Shown: positions 1-7,969, counted from the first letter of the stretch. The stretch: 64,000 nt of DNA from Halobacillus hunanensis (GCF_900166655.1 NZ_FVZB01000006.1:620001-684000), one strand, 5' to 3'. Notes: generated by a model from the sequence alone, not told the origin. Translations and numbers: made by a program.

Positions 1-633
1 ATGATGGTCAGCAATCTTGCTGATCGTTTCATTTTGTAACACGTCATTAGCTCGAGCTAACGGACTCCAGGATTCTGTTTTAACATTATTTTCTTCGTGC
101 CATATTCTCTGTTGTTCCTGATTGAAAAACGGGTGTAATTCGATTTGATTGATGCTCGGCTTAACACCGGTTTCCTTTTCTAGTCGCTCCATATGCTCGG
201 GCAAAAAGTTACAAACACCAATCGAACGAATCAGCCCCCATTTTTTAGCGTCAATTAATGCTTGCCAGGCTTCTACATAAAGACCTTGTTTTGGGTTTGG
301 CCAATGGATCAAGTATAAATCATAATAATCCAAATTCGCGCGATACAAGGATTCCTGAATGGCAGTGACAGCTTTATCGTATTCCTGATAACGACCTGGT
401 AGTTTAGAGGTAATTCTTAATTCTTCCCTTGGAATCGAACTGCGCCGTACGGCTTCACCTACAGTGCCTTCATTTTCATAATTATAAGCCGTATCAATCA
501 GTCGATACCCTGTATCAATTGCACTATTGATCGCCTGGGCACCTGCATTTCCATTAAGCTTGTATGTACCCAACCCTATAACTGGCAAAGTTACACCATC
601 ATTAAGGGTAATCTCTGGGATAGATCTACCCAT
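1..633 (-). CDS. Aldo/keto reductase, 3' end cut by window edge
   Basis: NADPH-dependent aldo/keto reductase that would reduce aldehydes or ketones in the cytoplasm. The open frame runs from ATG at 633 to base 1 without a stop, giving 211 residues of a family usually about 270-280 long, so the C-terminal third is outside the window. Family landmarks are in order: VIGLGTYKLN near the start, DTAYNYENEG with the catalytic Asp and Tyr, ITSKLP with the catalytic Lys, and YLIHWPNP with the active-site His. A GGAG site lies 9 bases before the ATG. The true substrate cannot be told. It resembles the Bacillus YvgN/YtbE group, but this is inference. Confidence 0.9.
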   Translation of the reverse strand, partial: MGRSIPEITLNDGVTLPVIGLGTYKLNGNAGAQAINSAIDTGYRLIDTAYNYENEGTVGEAVRRSSIPREELRITSKLPGRYQEYDKAVTAIQESLYRANLDYYDLYLIHWPNPKQGLYVEAWQALIDAKKWGLIRSIGVCNFLPEHMERLEKETGVKPSINQIELHPFFNQEQQRIWHEENNVKTESWSPLARANDVLQNETISKIADHH

Positions 634-811
634 GACCCATCACTCCTTTCTATTATATGTAAAGATTATCACCTACCTGGGTTGAAAAACAATTATTCGT
701 CACATGAAGATACGCAAATCAAACAAGAGCTGGCCTACAAGTCGTAAAATAAGACTTGCGGGACAGCTCCCATTTTGAGATCTATTCTATTCCTCAAACT
801 TGCGTGTTTGA

Positions 812-1078
812 TTAATCCAAGTCGTCTCTAATAAAAATCAACCCATGCCCATGGATCACCATATCTCCTTTCTGAACGTTCAACGCATCGATTACACCAG
901 TGATTCCAGCTGCAATTTGCTCTAAACCACCCTGTTCCTTTTTTATGACTAATAAAGGCTGCCCTTCATAAATTCTCTCCCCAAATTTGACACAGACGTC
1001 TTCAACTTTCCCGATAATAGGGCTGGTTACAATCTCCCTGCTATCCCACTTGATGGGCATCACTTCATGAATCGTCAT
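812..1078 (-). CDS. Biotin/lipoyl-like single-domain protein without the acceptor lysine
   Basis: An 88-residue protein with the two-hairpin biotinyl/lipoyl fold. The TSPIIGKVEDVCVKFGERI segment is followed by GQPLLVIKK and then AAGITGVIDALNVQKGD, the pattern of biotin carboxyl carrier domains. The hairpin that normally carries EAMKM reads KKEQGG, so the modified lysine is not in its usual place and the domain is probably not biotinylated. I chose the ATG at 1078 because GGAAGG lies 8 bases upstream; the GTG at 1087 overlaps that site. Role unknown. It could be a scaffold or a degenerate carrier domain. It stands alone, with no carboxylase gene nearby. Confidence 0.6.
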   Translation of the reverse strand: MTIHEVMPIKWDSREIVTSPIIGKVEDVCVKFGERIYEGQPLLVIKKEQGGLEQIAAGITGVIDALNVQKGDMVIHGHGLIFIRDDLD

Positions 1079-1231
1079 GGGGCTCACCTTCCTTTTACTA
1101 AGATCTTCACTGCACTAGACTACATCGTCCATATTTACATATTTATGTTTTCCAATCCTGACAAATCCCTCTCCTTTTTAAAAATTTGTTTACATCCTAT
1201 ATCCAAAATTATGAATTTTATTACAAGTGAA

Positions 1232-1518
1232 ATGAAATTATTCAAAGTTGGAAAGAACTTATATTTTCAGGTGATTGAGGATCAAGCGATCTCCAATGAA
1301 GAATTTTCCACTCATTTAATTGATCGAAAAACCGGTTTAACTTTTCCTTACTTAGTGGATTTCATAATGAGGGGTGTATCAAAGAATCTAAAGGGAAGTC
1401 TTTTGCAAGAGGGTATCAGATGTTGCTCAACAATAAAAATGTTCCTTTTACAGAAGAACAACGACCAGATGCAAATAATGGAAATATTATAAAAAGCGAA
1501 CAAGAAGATTTCGATTAA
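1232..1518 (+). pseudogene. Unassigned short gene broken by a frameshift
   Basis: Two adjoining reading frames both look coding. The first starts at ATG 1232 (MKLFKVGKNLYFQVIED) and runs cleanly to about 1370. The second takes over near the G-run at 1371-1376 and ends at TAA 1518 with GYQMLLNNKNVPFTEEQRPD and a typical charged tail. One frameshift joins them into a protein of about 95 residues. The family was not recognised. It may be a real pseudogene or a single sequencing slip. The long upstream extension to 1067 is out of character and I do not include it. Confidence 0.4.
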
Positions 1519-1576
1519 TAAAGGTTGGATTAAGGGGGAGCAGTCCTATTTAAGTATTCCTATTCATTCATTATCC

Positions 1577-1613
1577 GGGCGCTTTTCTATAATAAGGATT
1601 AGCGCTCTTTTTC
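1577..1613 (+). terminator. Weak rho-independent terminator
   Basis: A GCGCT...AGCGC stem is followed by CTTTTTCG. It lies 60 bases after the frameshifted gene on the same strand. The stem is only 5-6 bp, so this is tentative. Confidence 0.4.
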
Positions 1614-1738
1614 GTTTAAAAAGGCAAGATTGTGTAGGAGAACCATACCATAATTAACTACTATGTTCTCATTTACTTCTCGATAACAACTCTTGGACAT
1701 ATTATATACTAACTATCCGTATGAAATGAGGTTTTAGG

Positions 1739-2122
1739 ATGAAAAAAATCCTTCTTGGAGTTTTAGCAGTTAGTTTGATTCTTGGAGTTATGTTCATCTT
1801 TATGAGTAATGATGAGACGGGGCATAATCAAGTTAATGCAGAAAACTCTACAGAAATTGAAAGTGTAGATAAAACTCACTCTGATCTTAGGAAACAAGCC
1901 GAATTTACAGAAGCAGTTTCTAATAGATTAAATTCTAAAGGTTATGATTCGACTGGGGTAATCATGAGTCAGGACTATGGAAAAAAGGTAAACTATATTG
2001 TGCTAATCTCCAAAGTTGAACATAAAGGTAAAAAAAGTGAAAAGATTATAAAACAAACCTTTGAGGAAGTAGCTAAATTATATGATGTTAAGCCATTTAC
2101 TGTTCAGTTGCAGCAAAAGTAA
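1739..2122 (+). CDS. Membrane-anchored hypothetical protein
   Basis: A 127-residue protein with one N-terminal hydrophobic segment (residues 4-22) after two lysines and no lipobox cysteine. It is likely anchored in the membrane with its polar domain outside. The outer part (residues 25-127) is rich in Lys and Glu and ends in a compact domain with the strand YIVLISKVEH. A GAGG site sits a few bases before the ATG. No family was recognised. It is a single gene flanked by intergenic DNA on both sides. Confidence 0.6.
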   Translation: MKKILLGVLAVSLILGVMFIFMSNDETGHNQVNAENSTEIESVDKTHSDLRKQAEFTEAVSNRLNSKGYDSTGVIMSQDYGKKVNYIVLISKVEHKGKKSEKIIKQTFEEVAKLYDVKPFTVQLQQK

Positions 2123-2201
2123 TAGAAACTTTAGGCGAACAGAGAATATAAGGAAGCCTTAGGGGATGAGGGTTTCTCTAAGCCTTTGGTTAAAGAGCAT
2201 T

Positions 2202-2771
2202 TTATGATTGTTTTAACTTATATATGTCTTTTTCTAATTGCTGAACTTTGCTGGATAAAAACTTCAATTCATTAGAATGATTTTCAATTACAGCATTACT
2301 TGTTTGTTTCGTGAGTAAATCTATTTTCTCGTTTAACTTTTTGAATCCAGCCTGTGTTTCTTGTCTAAAATCATTTATTTTTTGACTAAAACCATTCAAT
2401 TCTAACTTTGTGTCTTGCCTAAACTCATTCATTTCTTGTCTGGAATCCTTTAATTCTGTTTTGGTTTTTTGTCTAAAGTCACTCATTTCCTGCCTAAAAC
2501 CATTCAATTCTATCTTTGTGTCTCGCTTAAAATCATTCATTTCTTGTCTGGAATCCTTTAATTCTGTTTTGGTTTCTTGTCTAAAGTCACTCATTTCCTG
2601 TCTAAAATCATTCAATTCTATCTTTGTGTCTTGCCTAAACTCATTCATTTCCTGTCTAGAATCATTCATTTCTAGTCTAAAATCGTTCATTTCCGCTTTG
2701 AAGTCCTGCTGTCCTTTTTCCAGTGTTTCTAATTTTTCAAAGATACGACTCACCAATGTTTCATTTTCCAA
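2202..2771 (-). CDS. Coiled-coil protein with 18-residue tandem repeats
   Basis: A long, charged alpha-helical protein of 189 residues from a TTG start. The start is set by AGGGAGGTGA 5-8 bases before TTG 2771; an ATG at 2792 lies upstream of that site and is unlikely to be used. Residues 41-130 are five copies of an 18-residue unit of the type EMNDFRQDTKIELNDFRQ, in which alternate copies match best, giving a 36-residue super-period. A looser copy follows. The C-terminus (from about residue 145) is a second coiled coil (SSKVQQLEKDIYKLK). There is no signal or membrane segment. Related proteins in bacilli are annotated only as hypothetical or coiled-coil proteins; function unknown. Confidence 0.75.
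   Translation of the reverse strand: MENETLVSRIFEKLETLEKGQQDFKAEMNDFRLEMNDSRQEMNEFRQDTKIELNDFRQEMSDFRQETKTELKDSRQEMNDFKRDTKIELNGFRQEMSDFRQKTKTELKDSRQEMNEFRQDTKLELNGFSQKINDFRQETQAGFKKLNEKIDLLTKQTSNAVIENHSNELKFLSSKVQQLEKDIYKLKQS
2382..2651 (-). repeat. Tandem 54-bp coding repeats
   Basis: Five in-frame 54-bp units encode the 18-residue coiled-coil repeats. Copies two apart are most alike, so the DNA period is also seen at 108 bp. The array may change copy number by slippage. Confidence 0.75.
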
Positions 2772-2873
2772 CAAAATCACCTCCCTGTTCATATTTTATA
2801 TTATTCTACTCCAGCATTCCAGCTGAATTGTGGAAAGAAAATTCTAGATAGACTTTGATGAATCTATATTAAG

Positions 2874-2907
2874 AGGAATCCATTTTGCTCAAAATGGATT
2901 CCTTTTT
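2874..2907. terminator. Strong hairpin after cobT
   Basis: A 14-bp perfect inverted repeat (AGGAATCCATTTTG and its complement) lies between the end of cobT and the next minus-strand gene. The T-run is on the plus strand, so its efficiency for cobT is uncertain. Confidence 0.6.
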
Positions 2908-2957
2908 CAGAAGATGTAATGTTAACCAGCCAATTCACGTGTTACCTCCCAGCCTAT

Positions 2958-4016
2958 TTACTTTTTGTCTTTTGAAGAAACACCTGCCGAATCAAATGTA
3001 GCCATTTCCTTCAACAATAAAGTAGCTGACTTTAAGATTGGGAAAGCAACTGCTGCTCCCGTTCCTTCACCAACTCCCATCCTCATATTAATCAGTGGTT
3101 GCTTTCCGAGTAATTCAATCGCTTTTCTATGACCAGGTTCAATAGACTGGTGACCGACAAACATATAATCTATTACTCTTGGCGAAATCAATTTTGCAAT
3201 AACCGCCGACGTAGTTGAGATAAAGCCGTCCACCAGTATCGGAACACGGTAACTGGCTGCAGCAAGCATGGCTCCCGCGATACCGGCAATTTCTAAACCA
3301 CCAACTTTCGATAATAGATCAATCGGGTCATGTCGATCAGGTTTTCTGTCTTCAATCGCCTTCTCTATGATGTTCTTTTTATGTATGAGGCTTTCTTTTG
3401 TAAGACCTGTTCCCCTTCCAACAAGAGTATCAATTTGTTCACCGCTCACCACTGAAATAATAGCTGAACTAGCAGACGTATTTCCAATACCCATATCACC
3501 GAGAATCAGGCACTTCGCCCCTTGTTCAATCATCTTTTTCCCTTGATCATAACCTATTTCCAGCGTTTCGATGGCTTCATTCCGTGTCATCGCATTTTCT
3601 TTTGCAAAATTCCCAGTCCCATATCGTACCTTTTGAACAGTTAATCCTTCCTCTTTAAATTCCGAATCAATTCCAATATCGACAATGTCAAAATAAGCAT
3701 CGATGGACCGGCTGAGAACATTTATGGCCGCTCCATTGTTCAAGAAGTTTCGGACCATTTGTTCGGTTACCTCTTTTGGATAAGCGGATACCCCTTCAGC
3801 TGTCACACCATGGTCGGCTGCAAATACGATTACACCAGGTCTAGAAACTTCTGGAACTGTACTTCCGGTCATCTCAGCTAACTCAACGACCAACTCCTCA
3901 AGCCGGCCTAAGCTGCCAAGCGGTACGGTGAGCGAGTCTACATGGCTTTTCACTCGTCTACCGACATCCTTATCCAATTCAGGGATGGAAAAAGCCGATA
4001 ATTTAGTTGCTGTCAA
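2958..4016 (-). CDS. cobT: Nicotinate-nucleotide:dimethylbenzimidazole phosphoribosyltransferase
   Basis: CobT makes alpha-ribazole phosphate, the lower nucleotide loop of cobalamin, from NaMN and a lower-ligand base in the cytoplasm. The protein is 352 residues, the family norm, from TTG 4016, with GGAGGGG 6 bases upstream. Landmarks are LTVPLGSLGRLEELVVELA near the N-terminus, the FAADHGVTAEGVSAYP motif, GDMGIGNTSASSA, GRGTG, and MGVGEGTGAA with Glu317, the catalytic base in Salmonella CobT. No other cob or cbi gene is in the window, so this may be a salvage function. No B12 riboswitch was seen, and the upstream gap is under 70 bases. A B12-dependent regulator is encoded at 49 kb. Confidence 0.93.
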   Translation of the reverse strand: MTATKLSAFSIPELDKDVGRRVKSHVDSLTVPLGSLGRLEELVVELAEMTGSTVPEVSRPGVIVFAADHGVTAEGVSAYPKEVTEQMVRNFLNNGAAINVLSRSIDAYFDIVDIGIDSEFKEEGLTVQKVRYGTGNFAKENAMTRNEAIETLEIGYDQGKKMIEQGAKCLILGDMGIGNTSASSAIISVVSGEQIDTLVGRGTGLTKESLIHKKNIIEKAIEDRKPDRHDPIDLLSKVGGLEIAGIAGAMLAAASYRVPILVDGFISTTSAVIAKLISPRVIDYMFVGHQSIEPGHRKAIELLGKQPLINMRMGVGEGTGAAVAFPILKSATLLLKEMATFDSAGVSSKDKK

Positions 4017-4046
4017 TTTAATCCCCTCCAAAATCTGAATCCTTCA

Positions 4047-4077
4047 GTAAAAAAGGAGTTGTAGAAACCACTCCTTA
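4047..4077 (-). terminator. Terminator after the DUF1801 gene
   Basis: An AAGGAGT...ACTCCTT stem on the minus strand is followed by a T6 run. It ends the DUF1801 gene before cobT. Confidence 0.7.
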
Positions 4078-4084
4078 AATTAAG

Positions 4085-4453
4085 CTAATTCTCGTTCAAG
4101 GCTATTGCACCTTGAATTAATGAAGTAAAAGCTTCTGGCTGAATATCTTCAGCCTTCTTTACTTTTATATGGCGCATTGTTTTCCCCGTACCTTGTAATA
4201 ACTTGTTCATGTCCTTATCTTGAAGTTCATTACCTCTATGAAAGCCAAGATTAACATGTTTCTTGGCAGGTTGCAGATAACAAACTAAACCATTATACGA
4301 GTAGTTAGGCATAGACCATTTGTACTCTTCTATAAGCCAAGGGGAAGAATTAAGGATGATCTTTCTCAAAGTAAGTACAATAGTTTGTATATCATTTGGC
4401 AATTCTTCAATCAACTGATCAACTTCCTCAGTTGTTCTTTCTTTATCAGCCAT
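4085..4453 (-). CDS. DUF1801 domain protein
   Basis: A 122-residue cytoplasmic protein of the DUF1801 (YdhG-like) family. Typical features are a helical N-terminus ending LRKIILNSSP, then EEYKWSMPNYSYNG, where the W-x-M-P box is the family hallmark, and a late HVNLGFHRGNEL segment. Function is unknown for the family; the fold is frataxin-like. The start has AAGGAG at good spacing. It lies 21 bases downstream of a VOC-family gene on the same strand and may share its transcript. The C-terminus is complete. Confidence 0.8.
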   Translation of the reverse strand: MADKERTTEEVDQLIEELPNDIQTIVLTLRKIILNSSPWLIEEYKWSMPNYSYNGLVCYLQPAKKHVNLGFHRGNELQDKDMNKLLQGTGKTMRHIKVKKAEDIQPEAFTSLIQGAIALNEN

Positions 4454-4473
4454 CTTTTGTCTCCTTCACTATA

Positions 4474-4869
4474 TTATTTTGTAAAGTTCAATTCCCAGGA
4501 TATTCCGTTTCTGTCCTTAACAATCGCGTGTTTAGCTCCCCAGAATGTATCTTGCAGTTCCATTTGAACTTCTCCGTCCTTCGCAAGCTCGTCGTAAATT
4601 CTGGTGATCTCTTCTTCGCTATCGAGGTCAGGGCCAAGAAGGAGGTCACTGCCTTGAACGGTCTTTTTACCAAATACATCAGCCATGTATAAGATGCAAT
4701 GCTCGTTGATATGTAACTCTGCGTGAATATATTTCCCCTCATGGCCTTTAAACATTTCAATGCCGTCAGATAGCTGTGTATTCTTAATTTCTCCACCGAA
4801 AACTTTTTGATAGTACTCAATTTCTTCCTTACAACTCTCTATTCTGAGATGAGGCACAATTTTTTTCAT
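4474..4869 (-). CDS. VOC (glyoxalase-fold) family protein, PhnB-like
   Basis: A 131-residue protein with two beta-alpha-beta-beta-beta halves of the vicinal oxygen chelate superfamily, closest to the PhnB-like group. It begins PHLRIESCKEEIEYYQKVFG, the common opening of this group, and ends DRNGISWELNF, the conserved C-terminal strand. The substrate is unknown; the family includes glyoxalases, resistance proteins and many uncharacterised enzymes. GGGAGGAAAAAGTA precedes the ATG. It probably forms a two-gene unit with the DUF1801 gene. Confidence 0.8.
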   Translation of the reverse strand: MKKIVPHLRIESCKEEIEYYQKVFGGEIKNTQLSDGIEMFKGHEGKYIHAELHINEHCILYMADVFGKKTVQGSDLLLGPDLDSEEEITRIYDELAKDGEVQMELQDTFWGAKHAIVKDRNGISWELNFTK

Positions 4870-5008
4870 TACTTTTTCCTCCCTTGAAAGTTTTATGGTC
4901 CATTGTACTATGCATTATATAGAACATTACTCGCTATTCAAAATTTGTTGATAGCAGAAAAATCACTTCCTAATCCAGTACAACGAGCACAATTACAAAG
5001 CCTCGCCC

Positions 5009-5179
5009 TTAACGGTAAATAATCGTAATGGCAAAATAAAAAACCATGACTACGGAGATAAACGTGATAGCTTCAATAGTTTCCTGTGTCGTATATTCCG
5101 ATAAGTACAATAAAAAATAAAGTATCCAGGAAACGTATGAAACGCCGCCTAGTATGTAAAAAAACTTTTTATCCTTCAT
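5009..5179 (-). CDS. Small two-TM membrane protein
   Basis: A 56-residue protein not recognised as a known family. It starts MKDKKFFYILGGVSYVSWIL, has two hydrophobic segments (about 7-26 and 37-54) and ends ITIIYR. An AAGGGG ribosome site lies 8 bases before ATG 5179. The clean start, hydrophobic pattern and positive N-terminus support it as a real small membrane protein. Confidence 0.6.
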   Translation of the reverse strand: MKDKKFFYILGGVSYVSWILYFLLYLSEYTTQETIEAITFISVVMVFYFAITIIYR

Positions 5180-5245
5180 AAAAATACCCCTTACAACTTT
5201 ACTAATTGCTGCTGGTAGAATATACGATTGAATTCTATATCGGTT

Positions 5246-5362
5246 TCATTTAGCAAAAATTAAAAAGACCGCCCCTAAAATCCCGCTTAAAATTGGGTGC
5301 AAAATTGACTTCCATATAATCAAATAATCACTTCGATCATGAGTTACATTATGAACAAACAT
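5246..5362 (-). CDS. Possible 38-residue single-TM protein
   Basis: A short frame beginning MFVHNVTHDRSDYLIIWKSI with a hydrophobic C-terminal half ending VFLIFAK. It begins 15 bases after the stop of the upstream GNAT gene on the same strand, so it could be translated by coupling. Its own ribosome site is poor. It may be a real small protein or a remnant. Confidence 0.35.
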   Translation of the reverse strand: MFVHNVTHDRSDYLIIWKSILHPILSGILGAVFLIFAK

Positions 5363-5377
5363 AATAACCAATCGACA

Positions 5378-5791
5378 TTATTGTGGGATTGAACAGACAC
5401 ATATAAACCGTTCCACACCTGGATATTTTTCAGCTAAACTTGTTATTTCAAATCCATAATTCCGATAGAAATCCACTGCGTCGATATCCGTCTCAGCAAA
5501 AATCGAACGTAAGGCGTGTTTGTTACAAACGTAATCAACCATTTTACTGCCCAGCTTTCTTCCCCTTTCAACCGGTGACACAGCAATATGTTTAATTTCA
5601 CAAATGCCTGTACTAGCAAACTCAATACCAATACATCCAACTATTACTCCTTTGAGTTCAAGTACATATAGCTTTCTTTTAGTTAATTGGATATATTTCT
5701 CTAATTCCTGTTCAACCCTCTCTTCAGATGTCGCATAGGTTAAGAGCACTTTTATAGTTGGATGAATAATTGTAGAATTAACTTCTTTCAT
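5378..5791 (-). CDS. GNAT-family N-acetyltransferase
   Basis: A 137-residue acetyl-CoA-dependent acetyltransferase with unknown acceptor. The core is present: a middle strand IVGCIGIEF, then IKHIAVSPVERGRKLGSKMV, the V-x-x-x-x-R-G-x-G/K-x-G/S acetyl-CoA loop (here RGRKLGS), then AETDIDAVDFYRNYGFEI. I use ATG 5791, which has AGAGG 9 bases upstream; an in-frame TTG at 5800 overlaps that site. A cytoplasmic enzyme. It may be cotranscribed with the small frame downstream. Confidence 0.8.
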   Translation of the reverse strand: MKEVNSTIIHPTIKVLLTYATSEERVEQELEKYIQLTKRKLYVLELKGVIVGCIGIEFASTGICEIKHIAVSPVERGRKLGSKMVDYVCNKHALRSIFAETDIDAVDFYRNYGFEITSLAEKYPGVERFICVCSIPQ

Positions 5792-5827
5792 AATCACCAA
5801 CCTCTTAGAATAACTGACGACTTTTAC

Positions 5828-6370
5828 TTATTTGATTGGAAGAACATCTACCACAACATTTCCAGATAGTTCATCATTAATATAAACTAATAAATTCCAT
5901 ACCCCTGCGGATGGAAGCTTTAGATGCGATGGCATGTTCACTTCCTTCTCCTTAATTTGGGCACCTTCGTAGAATTTTCCTGAAAACACCTTGTTCAATT
6001 CATCCGATCCTTTTTTATAGGCCATTACTTTTACTGGCTGATTCTTGATGTTTTCTTCTCCCCAATAAAACCAAAAATACTTTTCACTTTCACCGGCCAC
6101 TATTGGGAATTTACCAGTTATGCCAAAGCCATGTTTATTTCCGATAACTTCGTAAGTTATGCTTTCACCACTATAGGATTTAGTTTGATAATCAAATTTT
6201 GAAGATAAGTTCCACTCACTATACTCGTCTTTTATTTTTATAGTAGATCCTGCGTATTCCACATCAGTATGTTTAGAATTCTCTTTTTCAGTATTACCTT
6301 CCGTTTCACAACCGGCTACAAGCAGCAATAAAAGAATTAAAATAGCTAAATAAACAGTCGATTTTCTCAA
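5828..6370 (-). CDS. Lipoprotein with an Ig-like C-terminal domain
   Basis: A 180-residue lipoprotein. The signal peptide MRKSTVYLAILILLLLLVAG is followed by the lipobox cysteine (LVAGC), so it should be lipid-anchored to the outer face of the membrane. The rest is a beta-rich domain ending SAGVWNLLVYINDELSGNVV, typical of an Ig-like fold. It recalls the DUF4871 proteins of Bacillus, but I am not certain. The start is TTG 6370, preceded by GGAGGTGCAAGG. No operon partner. Function unknown. Confidence 0.75.
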   Translation of the reverse strand: MRKSTVYLAILILLLLLVAGCETEGNTEKENSKHTDVEYAGSTIKIKDEYSEWNLSSKFDYQTKSYSGESITYEVIGNKHGFGITGKFPIVAGESEKYFWFYWGEENIKNQPVKVMAYKKGSDELNKVFSGKFYEGAQIKEKEVNMPSHLKLPSAGVWNLLVYINDELSGNVVVDVLPIK

Positions 6371-6660
6371 CTACCTTGCACCTCCTGATTCATTAGCAGC
6401 TTTGTACGTAGCAGAACATTCTATAGAATGGTTCGACTTACCTACTCAAAATTCCTTTATAAAAAAGCTTTCAACCTTAATCTCGAATGAATTTTTCAAA
6501 CCCCACCATCTGCACATTTACTCCACAGCATCACCCTTCATCCAACTAGGGAGTACCCCCTTTTCCAAAATAGTCTATTAATCTTTATCTCTATAATGGA
6601 TTTAAGAAAAGCCTTCCTTTACATTAAAATAGGAGATAGTATTACAAAAGGGGCGAGAAC

Positions 6661-7314
6661 ATGAAGCAAACAAAGGATTTATTAAGAAACTTAAAGTCTT
6701 TGGCCGGTCCTTTCCCTGATTTTCCTACTGAAGATGTAACTGATAACCCTACAGATTTATTCTTGCAATGGCTGCATATCGCGATTAAAGAAGGTGTTCA
6801 TGAACCTCATGCGATGACATTATCTTCTGTTGATGAGAATGGGGCACCTGATGCGAGGGTACTCATTCTAAAAGATGTTTCTCGTAATGAATGGTATTTT
6901 TCAACATCATCCACTAGTAGAAAAGGTGAACAGTTGACATCAAACCAAAAAGTTGCTTTAACATTTTATTGGCCAGAAATGGGGAGACAGGTTCGGATAC
7001 GCGGGACCGCTTCCGAAATGACCCCAGAGGAAAATTCAAAAGATTTCTTGGAAAGGTCAAGCGAGGCTCGAGCTCTAGCTTTACTAGGGAAACAAAGCAA
7101 AGAAATGATACAACGCGAAGATCTGGATGAAGCATTATTGGAAACGAATGAATGGTTAACACAAAACCCCAATATGGTAAGCCCAAACTGGAAGCTGTTT
7201 GCTGTTCGAGCAGACGAAGTTGAATTTTGGCAGGGGGATCCAGGCCGCAAACACAAAAGGGTGCAATATCTTCGTAATGGTGGTCATTGGAATCATCGTT
7301 TGTTATGGCCTTGA
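6661..7314 (+). CDS. pdxH: Pyridoxamine 5'-phosphate oxidase family protein
   Basis: An FMN-dependent oxidase that converts pyridoxamine or pyridoxine 5'-phosphate to PLP in the salvage of vitamin B6. It has 217 residues, the usual length. Landmarks are AMTLSSVDENGAPDARVLILKD, the FMN-binding N-terminal strand pair, then FYFSTSS-like YFSTSSTSRKGEQL, ALTFYWPEMGRQVRIRG, and the C-terminal EFWQGDP and HWNHRLLWP, which match the family's conserved tail W-x-x-x-R-L-x-P. Start ATG 6661 follows AAAAGGGGCGAGAAC. It is a single plus-strand gene. Some members of this fold act on other substrates, so the exact role is inferred. Confidence 0.85.
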   Translation: MKQTKDLLRNLKSLAGPFPDFPTEDVTDNPTDLFLQWLHIAIKEGVHEPHAMTLSSVDENGAPDARVLILKDVSRNEWYFSTSSTSRKGEQLTSNQKVALTFYWPEMGRQVRIRGTASEMTPEENSKDFLERSSEARALALLGKQSKEMIQREDLDEALLETNEWLTQNPNMVSPNWKLFAVRADEVEFWQGDPGRKHKRVQYLRNGGHWNHRLLWP

Positions 7315-7383
7315 AAGTTAGAAAAATCCCCCCTCAAGAATCTGACCCAAAAGACGCGTTTAAGAGAAACGCGCCAGCATATG

Positions 7384-7426
7384 TAAGTGAGGAGGTTACC
7401 TTTATTCAAGGTAACCTCCTCACTTA
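7384..7426. terminator. 19-bp perfect inverted repeat between convergent genes
   Basis: Arms 7384-7402 and 7408-7426 are exact complements with a 5-base loop. It lies between pdxH and the convergent GNAT gene and includes the latter's stop codon. There is no T-run, but the placement suggests a bidirectional transcript end. Confidence 0.6.
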
Positions 7427-7897
7427 ATCAATCAATAAACTATAATAAAAATGTTCCTCGTCCTTCTCATACCCAATTAACTCATATAAATCTTGTGCCT
7501 TGTGGTTGCTGCTGGCTGTTTCAAGTGTTAATTCTTTTGCACCTGTTTCTAAGGCATGTTCCTTTGCTCTTTGCATTAAGCTCTTAGCTACTCCCATTCG
7601 CCTCGCAGATTGATCAACGTACAGATCGTTGAGAATCCATATTTTTGCTAGATTGACTGAGGAAAAGGATGGAAAAAGCTGCACAAATCCTAATGGTTTT
7701 ACAGAGCTTTCTTGTTGTTCGATGGCCAAAAAAATTACAGATTGTTGCTTTGCCATTCTTTCACGAATAAACTTTTTTCCTTCCTCTACGTTTGATGGTT
7801 GTTCGTAAAAGACCCGATATTTGTCAAAAAGTTCGGCAACTAAATCTATTTGATCCAGGTCTGCTTTTATAAGCACAATGTTTTCATCATTCGTCAT
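7424..7897 (-). CDS. GNAT-family N-acetyltransferase
   Basis: A 157-residue acetyltransferase. After an N-terminal substrate region it shows the strand FLAIEQQ, then WILNDLYVDQSARRMGVAKSLM, which is the acetyl-CoA pyrophosphate loop (R-R-M-G-V-A), and ELTLETASSNHKAQDLYELIGY near the C-terminus. GGAGG lies 8 bases before the ATG. The acceptor is unknown. A single gene with its stop inside a strong hairpin. Confidence 0.85.
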   Translation of the reverse strand: MTNDENIVLIKADLDQIDLVAELFDKYRVFYEQPSNVEEGKKFIRERMAKQQSVIFLAIEQQESSVKPLGFVQLFPSFSSVNLAKIWILNDLYVDQSARRMGVAKSLMQRAKEHALETGAKELTLETASSNHKAQDLYELIGYEKDEEHFYYSLLID

Positions 7898-7969
7898 AAT
7901 ATTTCCTCCAAGGTTAAAGTTGAGAGTTAATTTGGATGGTCTGCAAGTACTGATAACATTAGAATAACT

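Noticed and set aside
1067-1231. N-terminal extension of the frameshifted gene at 1232
   Set aside because: It overlaps the start of the opposite biotinyl-fold gene and has poor coding character and no ribosome site.
2382-2651. Possible CRISPR-like array
   Set aside because: The repeats are contiguous, in frame and encode a coiled coil; there are no unique spacers and no cas genes.
2410-2826. Plus-strand 138-residue frame opposite the coiled-coil gene
   Set aside because: It is the antisense shadow of the 54-bp repeats, with an unnatural Ser/Phe/Leu composition and no ribosome site.
4017-4084. Cobalamin riboswitch before cobT
   Set aside because: The gap is too short and has only a terminator hairpin; no B12 box seen.
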